The translations under genes and the position numbers were made by a program. Of a stretch of DNA of 64,000 nucleotides, positions 16,922 through 26,131 are shown piece by piece. The stretch's first letter is position 1; the number at the start of each line of letters is the position of its first letter. The notes under the pieces are model-generated. The model was not told the origin of the DNA. It saw only the letters and a program-made list of their open reading frames with translations, and searched no databases. Source of the DNA: Methylobacillus methanolivorans (GTDB lineage Bacteria > Pseudomonadota > Gammaproteobacteria > Burkholderiales > Methylophilaceae); contig NZ_JBIWXY010000001.1 in NCBI RefSeq assembly GCF_044751345.1, positions 124,001 to 188,000 on the forward strand. Reading direction: 5' to 3'.

Positions 16922-17946
16922 TTATCAAGCAATCTCCTGATCCCGCTGATGCTGTTGCGCCCCTTAGCCGGGTAGCGCCAGTGCAGGCGGTGGAGGAGAT
17001 TGCCAATACCGTTCAAGACCTTAATTTCCGCATTGCCCAACTGGTCAAGGGGCAAAATTATTTTGGCCAGGTCATGAGCCGCTTGCAGCCAGGGGTCTTT
17101 CAGGTCAATGTGCAGGGCAATACCTTCAAGATGGAACTCGGGCAGCAGGCAACCATAGGCCAGCAAATGTTGCTGCGTTTTGTGGGAGATAGCCCGGTTC
17201 CCACGTTTCGTTTACTGAGTCAGCAAGCCGGGCAGTTAGAACCCTCAAGGCTACCAGCCAATACTGTATTACAGGCCCTGCCTTTACCCTTACCTACTGC
17301 TGATAATGGCGTATCTACTGCCCTCAGTAGCGGTGCGCGTATCCTGAGCCAACAACTGGCGCAGGCCGCCAATGGCGAAACTTCCAAGACCTTGACTAGC
17401 CAGCAAGTCGTGACGCATGCGCCACAAAACCCTCGCATCGTTGCACAGGACATTCAGCGTGCATTCACCAGTTCTGGCTTGTTCTATGAATCCCATCTGG
17501 AAAAATTTACGGCGGGCAAACTGTCCTTGGCTAGTCTATTGCAGGAGCCACAGAATCAGCCGAATACCGTGGCTGAGGCCATGATCAACAAGCAAATTGC
17601 TGTGCTGGAAAATCAACGTGTGCATTGGCAGGGGGAGGTCTGGCCCGGGCAGAAGATGGATTGGCAGGTACAGTTGCACGAAGGAGAGGTCAACCCAGAC
17701 GAGCATAGCACGCATGATGATGCCGCTGACGATAGGCCAATATCCAGTAATGTGAAGCTGGAGCTACCTAGCTTGGGCAGTGTGAGTGCGAATATTGTCC
17801 TGCATGCCGGGCATCTACGCGTTCGTATCGCCGCTGCCGATCAGGTTTCCATGAAGCGCTTGCAATCTGGGCTGCCGGCCCTGGCTAATGCATTGACAAG
17901 CCATGGACAGGCGCTGGATGCATTGACGGTGGTGCATGATGAATGA
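16918..17946 (+). CDS. Second FliK-like protein (hook-length control C-terminal domain)
   Basis: A 342-residue protein with no signal peptide. The last ~65 residues match the FliK C-terminal (Flg_hook) pattern: LELPSLGSVSANIVLHAGHL followed by an Arg/Ile strand, a helix, and SHGQALDALTVVHDE. Compare the LNPPDLGPLQVVIHVHNN segment in the main fliK at 24252. The N-terminal 250 residues are Gln/Ala/Pro-rich like FliK rulers. It overlaps fliT upstream by four bases and the FlhB-C-like gene downstream by eleven. A role in export specificity is inferred; the true hook ruler is more likely the fliK inside fliF-J-K. Confidence 0.7.
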   Translation: MIIKQSPDPADAVAPLSRVAPVQAVEEIANTVQDLNFRIAQLVKGQNYFGQVMSRLQPGVFQVNVQGNTFKMELGQQATIGQQMLLRFVGDSPVPTFRLLSQQAGQLEPSRLPANTVLQALPLPLPTADNGVSTALSSGARILSQQLAQAANGETSKTLTSQQVVTHAPQNPRIVAQDIQRAFTSSGLFYESHLEKFTAGKLSLASLLQEPQNQPNTVAEAMINKQIAVLENQRVHWQGEVWPGQKMDWQVQLHEGEVNPDEHSTHDDAADDRPISSNVKLELPSLGSVSANIVLHAGHLRVRIAAADQVSMKRLQSGLPALANALTSHGQALDALTVVHDE

Positions 17947-18247
17947 TCCAGTCTTGCAACAGCAGGCGGTGGCGCTCGCCTATGAATCCGGTGACTTTGC
18001 TCCGCGCGTGGTGGCCAAGGGTAAGGGCATTATTGCGGAGCAGATCATTGCCAAGGCTAAGGAGCATGAGGTCTTCGTTCATGAGTCCAGGGAGCTGCTT
18101 GCGCTACTGATGCAGGTAGATCTGGATGACCACATTCCACCTGCACTGTATCAGGCGATTGCGGAGATATTGGCTTGGCTTTATCGCTTGGAGCACGGCG
18201 AAGATGCTCCCGCTCCCAATCTATTGCTCAGGCCCGAAGTTGATTGA
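17936..18247 (+). CDS. Stand-alone FlhB C-terminal-domain protein (FlhX/YlqH type)
   Basis: A 103-residue protein equal to the part of FlhB after the NPTH autocleavage site: VALAYESGDFAPRVVAKGKG is closely parallel to the FlhB segment that follows NPTH, and IPPALYQAIAEILAWLYRLE matches the end of FlhB-CC. There are no membrane segments and no NPTH motif. Such proteins (FlhX in Helicobacter, YlqH in Bacillus) can work with or replace the FlhB cytoplasmic tail in the export-specificity switch. The start overlaps the FliK-like gene, whose kind binds FlhB-C, so the two products may interact. Confidence 0.85.
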   Translation: MMNDPVLQQQAVALAYESGDFAPRVVAKGKGIIAEQIIAKAKEHEVFVHESRELLALLMQVDLDDHIPPALYQAIAEILAWLYRLEHGEDAPAPNLLLRPEVD

Positions 18248-18318
18248 CGTTTATTGGTAGTCTAACGGTTGGAGTAAAACGTTTTGGGATATGTTGTATT
18301 CGTCTCAAAAAGTGTGGT

Positions 18319-18684
18319 TTACACCTGCATATTCATGATGTCCTGATAGGCTGATACCAATCGGTTGCGCACCTGTATTGTGGCTTGTAATGAAATGTTG
18401 GCTTTTTGCCCCGCAACCATCACATCAGATAAGCTCACCTTGTCATCTCCCATGGCAAAGCTTTTTCCCAACTCTTCTGCTTTTACCTGTGCTTGGTTAA
18501 CCTGATTAATCGAAGACTTCAGGACTTCAGAGAAATCCACGCGGTTGGTGGATTGTGTTTTCTGCGCCATGTTGGTGCCAGTGGCACCTTGCACTACATC
18601 TGCGGCATTGGGCTTTTGTGCAGCTGCCTTGAGCTGCGCCATCATGGCTTCTATTCTGCCGGAATCTATCGCTGAAGTTTTCAT
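18319..18684 (-). CDS. fliE: Flagellar hook-basal body protein FliE
   Basis: The MS-ring/rod junction protein, exported early in assembly. The 121-residue protein has the FliE C-terminal signature (DVMVAGQKANISLQATIQVR, then NRLVSAYQDIMNMQV) and the DFSEVLKSSINQVNQAQ region. A strong AGGAGA precedes the ATG on the minus strand. It is divergent from fliF across about 245 bases, the same arrangement as in enteric bacteria. Confidence 0.96.
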   Translation of the reverse strand: MKTSAIDSGRIEAMMAQLKAAAQKPNAADVVQGATGTNMAQKTQSTNRVDFSEVLKSSINQVNQAQVKAEELGKSFAMGDDKVSLSDVMVAGQKANISLQATIQVRNRLVSAYQDIMNMQV

Positions 18685-18929
18685 GGAAATCTCCTGAATT
18701 GCTTATGCCCTTGCGGACTTATTTCAACATGGCAGCAGCTTATCATTGGCCTTGCTACCTCTTTGATGGGAATAAGGCGATAAAACCCAGCTTATTTTCC
18801 TGATTAAATTTGCCAGCGCATCGTGATAATGGCATCGCAGTGATAAAGCGGTGACCGTAGGATGAATGGCACCTGGGCATCGCGGATGCTGCGCAACTAG
18901 TTATTTTGCCATCGCATGGGAGAAGTATT
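18685..18929. promoter_or_regulatory. Shared fliE-fliF divergent promoter region
   Basis: Both early basal-body genes must start transcription here. I find no convincing sigma54 (TGGCAC-N5-TTGC) or sigma28 box, so sigma70 with an FlhDC-like activator is the more likely mode. No repeat or small gene was seen. Confidence 0.45.
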
Positions 18930-20690
18930 ATGGCAGCAGCCAACGAAGCGGCCTTGGCCGCGGACACCACCACCGAAGCACCAGCACGAGGCGCGTTCAA
19001 CTTCAAGTCACTCTTGGAGAACAAGTTGCTGCTGGCCCTGGGTGCGGCTGCCGTGATTGCCTTGATGGTGGTGTTCTGGCTTTGGAGTCAGAAACCTGAA
19101 TACCGCGTATTGTTCTCTAGCTATTCCGATAAGGACGGTGGTGCAATTGTTGCGGCGCTGGAGCAGATGAATGTGCCCTACAAGATTGCTGATGGAGGCA
19201 GCGCTATATTGGTACCTGCCAATAATGTGCATGACATCCGACTCAAACTTGCTGCACAAGGTTTGCCCAAGGGTGGCAATATTGGCTTTGAATTACTGGA
19301 AAACCAGAAATTTGGTGTTTCGCAGTTTGTCGAGCAAGTGAATTTCCAGCGCGGCCTGGAAGGTGAGCTTGAGCGAACCATTCAGTCTATCGGGACTGTG
19401 CAGGCAGCACGTATTCATTTGGCGATGCCTAAGCCAACTGTATTTACACGTGATCAACTCAAACCAACGGCATCCGTGATGCTGAATCTGCACCCTGGTC
19501 GCACGCTTGATCAGCGTCAGGTGAGTGCAATCGTACACTTGGTCGCGAGTAGTGTTCCTGATTTGCCAACATCGAATGTCACCGTGGTTGACCAGAATGG
19601 CAACCTACTTTCTGGCAACGGCAGGGATACCGGTGCCAATAATCAGCTTGATCCTACGCAGCTGAAATATGTAGACGAGTTGCAGCAAAACATCGTGCGC
19701 CGTGTTGAATCTATTATTGCACCACTGGTAGGTGCCAAGAACGTGCATGCTGAAGCGAGTGCGGAGGTGGATTTCTCCGTGGTGGAGCAAGCGGCTGAAA
19801 TCTACAAACCCAATCCGGCACCCGAGAGTGCTGCCATCCGCAGTAGTCAGAGCAACGAATCGCAAACCCTGCCAGGGCAAGGCGTGGGTGGTGTGCCGGG
19901 CGCATTGACTAATCAGCCTCCCGCGCCAGCGACCGCACCTATTGTTGCACCAGGTGCGGGCCCGACGACCACGACCAATGCCAATGTAGTGACTACTACC
20001 ACGACAACACCTCCAGGCACTACCGTCACCACGCCCATCATGAATTCGGAGCGGAATACCACGACCAATTATGAGGTGGATAAGACCGTGCGTTACCAGC
20101 AGCAGCCCATGGGAGGGGTCAAGCGCTTGACGGTGGCTGTGGTGGTCAACCATAAGCAGGTAGTGGATGCCCAGGGTAAGGTGACGACACGGCCATTGAC
20201 TGATGACGAGAAAAACCAGATTAGTGACCTTGCCAAGCAAGCCATGGGCTTTAACCAGGAGCGTGGCGATTCATTGAGTGTGGTGAATAGCTCCTTCATG
20301 CCCGAATTGACTGAGGTGTTCCCGGAAGTGCCATTGTGGAAAGACCCGGAAAACATTGATATGGCCAAGGAGTGGTTGAAGAACGGCTTGGTCTTGCTGG
20401 TGCTATTCATGCTGTATCGTCGCTTCTTGCGTCCTTTATTGCGTAAGCTTTCGCCTGAAGATGAAAAGAAGGGCGAACTTGCCAAACTGGATGAAGAAGA
20501 TCAGGATGCCATTGTCAGCTTATCTGCTGGCGAGGGTGGTATCGCTGGGGCTAGCACTGAGGCGGACGAGGCTAGAAGCCCCGCAGAGCGTAGCTATAAA
20601 AAGAATCTAGAAGCTGCACGCCAGCTTGCAAAGGAAAATCCCAAGGTCGTGGCCAGCATTGTGACAAACTGGGTGAATGGCAATGAGTGA
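18930..20690 (+). CDS. fliF: Flagellar MS-ring protein FliF
   Basis: The 586-residue inner-membrane ring protein. It has a TM segment near residues 35-55 and a periplasmic YscJ/FliF part (EYRVLFSSYSDKDGGAIVAA onward). A long Pro/Thr-rich linker lies around 300-370 (with TTTTTTPPGTT), a second TM near 480-500, and a C-terminal tail ends in ENPKVVASIVTNWVNG, the FliG-binding segment. ATG 18930 is preceded by GGGAGAAG; an in-frame ATG at 18906 has no good site. First gene of fliF-G-H-I-J-K; its end overlaps the fliG start. Confidence 0.96.
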   Translation: MAAANEAALAADTTTEAPARGAFNFKSLLENKLLLALGAAAVIALMVVFWLWSQKPEYRVLFSSYSDKDGGAIVAALEQMNVPYKIADGGSAILVPANNVHDIRLKLAAQGLPKGGNIGFELLENQKFGVSQFVEQVNFQRGLEGELERTIQSIGTVQAARIHLAMPKPTVFTRDQLKPTASVMLNLHPGRTLDQRQVSAIVHLVASSVPDLPTSNVTVVDQNGNLLSGNGRDTGANNQLDPTQLKYVDELQQNIVRRVESIIAPLVGAKNVHAEASAEVDFSVVEQAAEIYKPNPAPESAAIRSSQSNESQTLPGQGVGGVPGALTNQPPAPATAPIVAPGAGPTTTTNANVVTTTTTTPPGTTVTTPIMNSERNTTTNYEVDKTVRYQQQPMGGVKRLTVAVVVNHKQVVDAQGKVTTRPLTDDEKNQISDLAKQAMGFNQERGDSLSVVNSSFMPELTEVFPEVPLWKDPENIDMAKEWLKNGLVLLVLFMLYRRFLRPLLRKLSPEDEKKGELAKLDEEDQDAIVSLSAGEGGIAGASTEADEARSPAERSYKKNLEAARQLAKENPKVVASIVTNWVNGNE

Positions 20691-21678
20691 TAACGGCGTA
20701 GTCAAAAGTGCAGTGTTGATGCTTGCCTTGGGCGAGGACGAGGCTGCCGAGGTTATGAAGTATCTGGGCCCGCGTGAGGTGCAAAAACTCGGTACCGCCA
20801 TGGCATCGATGAAATCCATCGGGCATGAGCAGGTTGAATCGGTCTTGGTTTCGTTCTTGGAGGAGGCTGATAAGAATACAGCGATAGGCCTTGATTCTGA
20901 CGAATATATCCGTTCGGTACTGACCAAGGCGTTGGGGGATGACAAAGCATCAGGCCTGCTGAACCGTATCCTGCAAACGCGCGATTCCAGTGGTATTGAG
21001 AGCTTGAAGTGGATGGATGCGCAGACAGTAGCTGAGTTTATCAAGAATGAGCATCCGCAAATTATCGCGACTATCTTGGTGCATTTGGAGCCGGATCAGG
21101 CAGCGGAAATCCTGGGTTATTTCACTGAACGTCTGCGTCAGGATGCCATGCTGCGGATTGCCACCTTGGATGGTATCAAGCCTACGGCATTACGTGAGCT
21201 GAATGATGTGCTGACCAAGCTGCTCAGCGGCAATGAAAGTATCAAGAAACAACAGATCGGCGGTGTAAAAGCGGCCGCTGAAATCATGAATTACATGAGT
21301 GGCGACAATGAGGCTAATCTGATGGATGGCTTCAAGAGTTATGACAGTGATATGGCTCAGCGCATCATGGATGAAATGTTTGTCTTCGATAATATTATGG
21401 AAATTGATGACAAGGGTATCCAGATCATGCTGCGTGAAGTGCAGTCTGAAACATTGATTGTGGCCCTCAAGGGAACCACAGACGAATTGCGCGACAAGAT
21501 ATTCCGCAATATGTCCAGTCGTGCGGCTGAAATGATGAAGGAAGACCTGGAAAGCAAGGGGCCAGTCAGGTTGTCAGAAGTGGAAACCCAGCAAAAACAA
21601 ATACTACAAATTGTTCGCAGATTGGCCGACGAAGGCCAGATCGTACTAGGCGGCAAGGGTGAGGATGCTTATGTCTGA
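20677..21678 (+). CDS. fliG: Flagellar motor switch protein FliG
   Basis: Rotor protein that touches the stator and sets torque. The 333-residue length is standard. Recognisable parts are the N-terminal domain (KSAVLMLALGEDEAAEVMKY), the middle EHPQ motif (IKNEHPQIIATILVHLEPDQ) and the C-terminal torque helix (RDKIFRNMSSRAAEMMKEDL) with the charged residues that interact with MotA. It overlaps fliF and fliH. Confidence 0.97.
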   Translation: MAMSDNGVVKSAVLMLALGEDEAAEVMKYLGPREVQKLGTAMASMKSIGHEQVESVLVSFLEEADKNTAIGLDSDEYIRSVLTKALGDDKASGLLNRILQTRDSSGIESLKWMDAQTVAEFIKNEHPQIIATILVHLEPDQAAEILGYFTERLRQDAMLRIATLDGIKPTALRELNDVLTKLLSGNESIKKQQIGGVKAAAEIMNYMSGDNEANLMDGFKSYDSDMAQRIMDEMFVFDNIMEIDDKGIQIMLREVQSETLIVALKGTTDELRDKIFRNMSSRAAEMMKEDLESKGPVRLSEVETQQKQILQIVRRLADEGQIVLGGKGEDAYV

Positions 21679-22354
21679 TGTGATGATTCCTAAAGAGAAG
21701 CAAACCGCGTATCAGCGCTGGGAAATGGCTTCTTTTGCTGAAGAGTCATCGCGGCAATCGCCATCTGCTAGTGTGCGCCCTGCGCCACAAGTGGAACAGG
21801 AGAGCGAGGAGAAAAAACAAGCCCGCTTGGAAGCAGAGCTGGAGCAGGCTAGGCGTGAGGGCTACAAAATTGGGCTGCAGCAGGGCTTTGGCACTGGCAT
21901 TGCGGATGCTGCTGCTCAAGTGCAGCAAGACCGGGAGCGGCTCAATGCTGTGTTGTCCAGCATGGAAGATGCACTCAAGACTGCCAATGAAGCTATTTCA
22001 GAACAGTTGCTCGCCTTGGCACTAGATATTGCCAAAGCCATGGTCAAGGATAGATTAAAGGTAGACCCCGCTGTTATTCTGCCTATCGTGCAGGAATCTA
22101 TTCATTACTTGCCTGTAGTACAGAAGCCTGCTCGCTTAATTGTGCATCCTGACGATGTGGCCGTGGTGAAGAAATACCTGCAAGAGGATATGGCGGACAG
22201 CAACTGGCAGATTCAGGAAGATGTCAGCCTGGAGCGCGGTGGTTGCATGGTGGAGACTGGGGATAACCAGATTGATGCCAGCAATGGTACGCGTTGGAAG
22301 CGTATTTGCGATGCCTTGGCCCAGCATAGTGACTGGATAGAGCACCATGAGTAG
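21671..22354 (+). CDS. fliH: Flagellar export ATPase regulator FliH
   Basis: Peripheral stator-like protein that binds FliI. The 227-residue protein has a Glu/Gln-rich helical region (EEKKQARLEAELEQARREG) followed by GYKIGLQQGFGTGIADAA, the GxxxG-type repeats typical of FliH, and a C-terminal ATPase-stalk-like domain. ATG 21671 is preferred because GGTGAGG precedes it; other in-frame starts lie at 21659 (GTG) and 21665. It overlaps fliG and fliI. Confidence 0.92.
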   Translation: MSDVMIPKEKQTAYQRWEMASFAEESSRQSPSASVRPAPQVEQESEEKKQARLEAELEQARREGYKIGLQQGFGTGIADAAAQVQQDRERLNAVLSSMEDALKTANEAISEQLLALALDIAKAMVKDRLKVDPAVILPIVQESIHYLPVVQKPARLIVHPDDVAVVKKYLQEDMADSNWQIQEDVSLERGGCMVETGDNQIDASNGTRWKRICDALAQHSDWIEHHE

Positions 22355-23759
22355 CGCGCTCCTGCATCAACAAGGCTGGAAAGAGTATCTCAATGATTGC
22401 AGCGAGATACTGGAGATCGTCGAGTCGTTAGAAGTTTCTGGGCGTATCACCAAATTGACAGGGTTGGTGATGGAGGCCGTCGGCATCAAATTGCCGATAG
22501 GTAGTGCTTGTTATGTTCCCTTGGCAGAAGGGCGTCGGGTCGAGGCAGAGGTGGTTGGTTTTGATGGCGGTCGCATGCTGCTGATGCCACAAAGTGGCGT
22601 AGAAGGTGTGACACCAGGTGCAAAGGTGTTTGCGCTGGAGGTGGCTGAGGCCTTGCCCAAGCCTAACCAGGCCAAACACCCACGCCGTCGCGCCATTGAT
22701 CGTGCAAGGCATTTACCTGTGGGTGAAGCTTTGCTGGGTCGCGTAGTTGATGCTGCGGGGCGTCCGTTGGATGAGCTGGGGCCACTCAATAGTGAAAATA
22801 GCGTGCCACTCAATACACGCCCGCTCAACCCCTTGTCGCGTGCACCTATCGAGGATGTCCTGGATGTTGGCGTGCGGGCTATCAATAGCATGTTGACTGT
22901 TGGCCGTGGTCAACGTATGGGCTTATTTGCTGGTTCTGGCGTGGGTAAGAGCGTGCTGTTGGGAATGATGGCGCGCTATACCACGGCAGATGTGATTGTT
23001 GTCGGCTTGATCGGCGAGCGTGGCCGTGAAGTAAAAGAATTTATTGAGCAGATTCTCGGGCCTGAAGGGCTTGCCCGCTCTGTTGTTGTTGCTGCACCTG
23101 CTGATGTCCCGGCGTTGATGAGGTTGCAGGGTGCGAGCTATGCAACGGCAATTGCCGAGTATTTCCGCAATGAGGGCAAGGATGTGTTGTTGATCATGGA
23201 TTCCTTGACTCGCTATGCCATGGCGCAGCGCGAAATCGCCTTGGCGATCGGCGAGCCACCCGCTACCAAGGGCTATCCGCCTTCAGTGTTTGCTAAGCTT
23301 CCCGCCTTGGTGGAGCGCGCTGGCAATGGTAAGCCGGGTGAAGGGTCGATAACCGCGTTTTATACCGTGCTAACCGAAGGTGATGACCAGCAAGACCCGA
23401 TTGCTGATTCTGCGCGGGCGATTCTCGATGGGCACATTGTATTGAGCCGCAGCTTGGCCGAGAGTGGGCATTATCCAGCGATTGATATAGAGCAATCGAT
23501 CAGTCGGGCCATGCATAACATTACTTCGCCTGAGCACCAGAAAAACGCACGTAAGCTCAAGCAGTTGAATTCCCGCTATACCCGCAATCAGGATTTGATC
23601 AACGTGGGTGCCTACGAAAGCGGGAGTGACCCGGTGCTGGATGAAGCCATCATGCGACATGAGGCGATTGAGGCTTTCTTGCAACAGGATATCAAGGAAT
23701 CTGCACACTGGACGGCCAGCGTCAATGATCTGGCGATGTTAGTGGGAGGCGTTAGTTAA
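22347..23759 (+). CDS. fliI: Flagellum-specific ATPase FliI
   Basis: The hexameric export ATPase, 470 residues. The Walker A motif is AGSGVGKS (195-202), followed by Walker B (VLLIMDSLTRYAMAQREI) and the type III ATPase signature PPSVFAKLPALVERAGNG. It overlaps fliH by eight bases, matching the FliH-FliI complex. Confidence 0.97.
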   Translation: MSSALLHQQGWKEYLNDCSEILEIVESLEVSGRITKLTGLVMEAVGIKLPIGSACYVPLAEGRRVEAEVVGFDGGRMLLMPQSGVEGVTPGAKVFALEVAEALPKPNQAKHPRRRAIDRARHLPVGEALLGRVVDAAGRPLDELGPLNSENSVPLNTRPLNPLSRAPIEDVLDVGVRAINSMLTVGRGQRMGLFAGSGVGKSVLLGMMARYTTADVIVVGLIGERGREVKEFIEQILGPEGLARSVVVAAPADVPALMRLQGASYATAIAEYFRNEGKDVLLIMDSLTRYAMAQREIALAIGEPPATKGYPPSVFAKLPALVERAGNGKPGEGSITAFYTVLTEGDDQQDPIADSARAILDGHIVLSRSLAESGHYPAIDIEQSISRAMHNITSPEHQKNARKLKQLNSRYTRNQDLINVGAYESGSDPVLDEAIMRHEAIEAFLQQDIKESAHWTASVNDLAMLVGGVS

Positions 23760-23783
23760 TGAGCAAGCCAGAGGGGAGATGGC

Positions 23784-24236
23784 ATGTCTAAGCAAAAACG
23801 GGTGGTGTTGACTACCTTGCAGGGATTGGCCGAAAAAGACGTTGATGTGGCTGCTGATCGTCTGGGGGAAGCCAACCGGCAATTGGCTGAGTCAGAAAAA
23901 AGCTTGAGTCTGTTGATGCAATACCGGGCTGATTATGTCAGCCAGCGTGACCAGGCCATGACCAATGGCATGACAGCAGAGATTTACCAGAACTATCAAA
24001 GTTTTCTCGGCAAGCTGTCACAAGCGATCGTGAGCCAGACCGAGAATGTGGAGCGTTTGCGCCAAGTACACCATCTGCGTAAACAAGAATGGCAAGAATG
24101 CCAGAAGAAGAAGATGTCTTATGACGTGCTGATTGATCGTGCCGATAAGCGTGAAAATGCGATTGAACTCAAGCGCGATCAAAAGATGATGGATGAGCAT
24201 GCCATGCGTGTGAGCCGTAACCAGAGTAGACAATAA
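23784..24236 (+). CDS. fliJ: Flagellar export chaperone-like protein FliJ
   Basis: The 150-residue coiled-coil central stalk of the export ATPase. It is nearly all helix and highly charged (KKKMSYDVLIDRADKRENA). Sequence is poorly conserved in this family; the position after fliI and before fliK and the length make the call safe. GGGGAGA lies before the ATG. Confidence 0.9.
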   Translation: MSKQKRVVLTTLQGLAEKDVDVAADRLGEANRQLAESEKSLSLLMQYRADYVSQRDQAMTNGMTAEIYQNYQSFLGKLSQAIVSQTENVERLRQVHHLRKQEWQECQKKKMSYDVLIDRADKRENAIELKRDQKMMDEHAMRVSRNQSRQ

Positions 24237-24251
24237 GTAGGAGCTTCCAGC

Positions 24252-25376
24252 ATGCAGAATATTCCAGTACCCAGCCAGGCGGCGATTCTCAATAATACGG
24301 CAGCCAGTGCTACTGCTGCTAAGGCAGCAAAGTCTAGCAGCACTGCCAATGAAGGCCCGGCTTTCAAGGATGTGCTTGCGAAGCAGGTGCAGGCCGAGGT
24401 GAAACAGGTAGGCAACACCGAGCATGCAATGCAGAAGCAGCGCATGCTATTGCAACTAAAGTTGGGGGCTGAGTCGCAGCCAGAGGTTGATCCTGAATTG
24501 CTACCGGCTGAGCTGATAGTGGATCCAAAGCTGGTACAGGAAGAGGTGCTATCTGTAGCCGATACCGATAAAGAGCTTCTCCCAGCGCAGGATGCTGCGT
24601 TGATTACGCAGGAGCCAGCGCCCGTAGCGACGGATCCGCAACCGATAGCCGCAGCGGTGACACCTGATGTGCAGCGCAGGCCCGCCGTGGAAGTAGCTGA
24701 GGAGCTTGAGCAGTTGGGTGCGCAGCGTGCACCCCTAGAGTGGCAGGGCAAGGATAAGCCTGCTGCTGATGTTGAGCTGGACGTTGATAAAACTGCGATG
24801 TCCACAGCCGCCTCTATTGCAAAGACGCCTGCCAACGATGAACAATCCACGCTGTTTGCTGATGCCTTGGAGCAAATGCAACAACAGGCACAAGTTACCG
24901 TGGCAGCTCCTTTGCAACAGCCGCAGCAAGCCCAGCAGGCTGCAGCTGCTATGGATGTGCGCGGTAATCTAGTGCCTACACCTTTTGGGCAGCCAGGGTG
25001 GAATCAGGCAATTGGCCAGAAGGTGGTCTGGATGGCCGCTGGTGGCGAGCAGACCGCTTCACTGACATTGAACCCACCTGATCTCGGTCCCTTGCAGGTG
25101 GTGATTCATGTGCATAACAATCAGGCAGATACCACTTTCCTTTCTGACCAGGCTGATGTACGTCGTGCGCTGGAAGATGGCATGGATAACTTACGCCAGA
25201 TGATGAGCGAATCAGGCCTGCAATTAGGGCAAGCCAATGTGCGTTCAGGACAGCAAGAGGCGCAGCAACAAGCTACCGGCATGAATCGTGCGAATGCAGG
25301 TGCCCAGGGGAATGAAGCTGAGACGGTGCTAGCCAAGGCTGCCAAGGTGATGGGCTTGGTAGATACCTTCGCCTAA
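24252..25376 (+). CDS. fliK: Flagellar hook-length control protein FliK
   Basis: Secreted molecular ruler that switches export from hook to filament. The 374-residue protein has a low-complexity Ala/Gln/Pro-rich N-terminal two thirds and the conserved C-terminal domain: SLTLNPPDLGPLQVVIHVHN, then QADVRRALEDGMDNLRQMMS and LQLGQANV. It ends fliF-K. A second protein with a similar C-terminal domain is encoded at 16918. Confidence 0.93.
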   Translation: MQNIPVPSQAAILNNTAASATAAKAAKSSSTANEGPAFKDVLAKQVQAEVKQVGNTEHAMQKQRMLLQLKLGAESQPEVDPELLPAELIVDPKLVQEEVLSVADTDKELLPAQDAALITQEPAPVATDPQPIAAAVTPDVQRRPAVEVAEELEQLGAQRAPLEWQGKDKPAADVELDVDKTAMSTAASIAKTPANDEQSTLFADALEQMQQQAQVTVAAPLQQPQQAQQAAAAMDVRGNLVPTPFGQPGWNQAIGQKVVWMAAGGEQTASLTLNPPDLGPLQVVIHVHNNQADTTFLSDQADVRRALEDGMDNLRQMMSESGLQLGQANVRSGQQEAQQQATGMNRANAGAQGNEAETVLAKAAKVMGLVDTFA

Positions 25377-25614
25377 TAGGCATTCATTTTCTGCGATAGC
25401 GGTATTGCCCATGGCCTTGTCATGATCTGACTGGTGCCGTGAGTTGCCGGGAGCACATTATCCTGGCAGTGGTCGTTTTTCCCATCTCGCTCCTCTTTAT
25501 CCGCGGCTATCCATGGATTTGGCGTAATTTCCTCCTTCTATTTCCTGCATGCTATTCTGGCAAATCTTTCATAATATTTCATAACCAGTAGTAGAACGGC
25601 GATAAGGATTGCAG
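25377..25614. other. Gap between fliK and fliL
   Basis: About 240 bases with no gene. A promoter for fliL-R probably lies here, but I find no good sigma54 or sigma28 box and no clear terminator. Confidence 0.35.
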
Positions 25615-26109
25615 ATGGCACAAGAAGTCACAAAAGAAGTTCAGCCGCAAAAATCAAAAAAAGGCCTGATCCTCATAGCGGTAGGGGCTGTCTTGGTATT
25701 GGCGTTGGGTGGCGGTGCTGCCTATTGGTATTTCAGCCAGAAATCCCATGGCGAGCATGAAGCCAAGCCTAAAGAAGAAAAGGTTGAGGTCAAAGACCCT
25801 GTATTCGTCAAATTGGAGACTTTTACTGTCAATCTTCAGCCAGACCCCGATGCACAATATCTGCAAGTCGATTTAACCGTGCAGGTGGAAGACCAAGCGC
25901 AGGCGGACAGTATCACTAAGCATATGCCCAGTGTGCGTAACCGTCTCCTCATGTTGCTGAGTGGCAAGAAACCGTCTGAGTTGCTGACCAGTGAAGGAAA
26001 GCAGGCACTGACCAAGGAAATCATCAATCAGCTTTCTCAGCCATTCACCAAAGGCGCTAAGCCTTTGGTGATCAATGATGTGTTTTTCACTTCGTTTGTG
26101 ATTCAGTAA
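25615..26109 (+). CDS. fliL: Flagellar basal-body-associated protein FliL
   Basis: A 164-residue inner-membrane protein that supports the stator. One TM segment at about 18-40 (GLILIAVGAVLVLALGGGAA), a charged Lys/Glu linker, then the periplasmic FliL domain (FVKLETFTVNLQPDPDAQYL) and the typical end VFFTSFVIQ. ATG 25615 has AAGGA upstream. First gene of fliL-M-N-O-P-Q-R. Confidence 0.95.
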   Translation: MAQEVTKEVQPQKSKKGLILIAVGAVLVLALGGGAAYWYFSQKSHGEHEAKPKEEKVEVKDPVFVKLETFTVNLQPDPDAQYLQVDLTVQVEDQAQADSITKHMPSVRNRLLMLLSGKKPSELLTSEGKQALTKEIINQLSQPFTKGAKPLVINDVFFTSFVIQ

Positions 26110-26131
26110 CTATCCATGAGTACAGGCAATC

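Noticed and set aside
18685..18929. Sigma54 promoters for fliE/fliF (for example TGGCACCTGGGCATCG)
   Set aside because: The -12 GC element is missing at the required spacing.
19605..20240. Minus-strand frame inside fliF
   Set aside because: Shadow of the Pro/Thr linker of fliF; His/Arg-rich translation with no domain.
24179..24850. Long minus-strand frame rich in Ser/Cys/Thr opposite fliK
   Set aside because: It mirrors the low-complexity Ala/Gln codons of fliK, has no ribosome binding site and no recognisable domain.
25377..25614. Sigma28 or sigma54 box before fliL (GGCGATAA, TGGCAAATCTTTCA)
   Set aside because: No TAAA at 15 bases for the first and no GC at -12 for the second.
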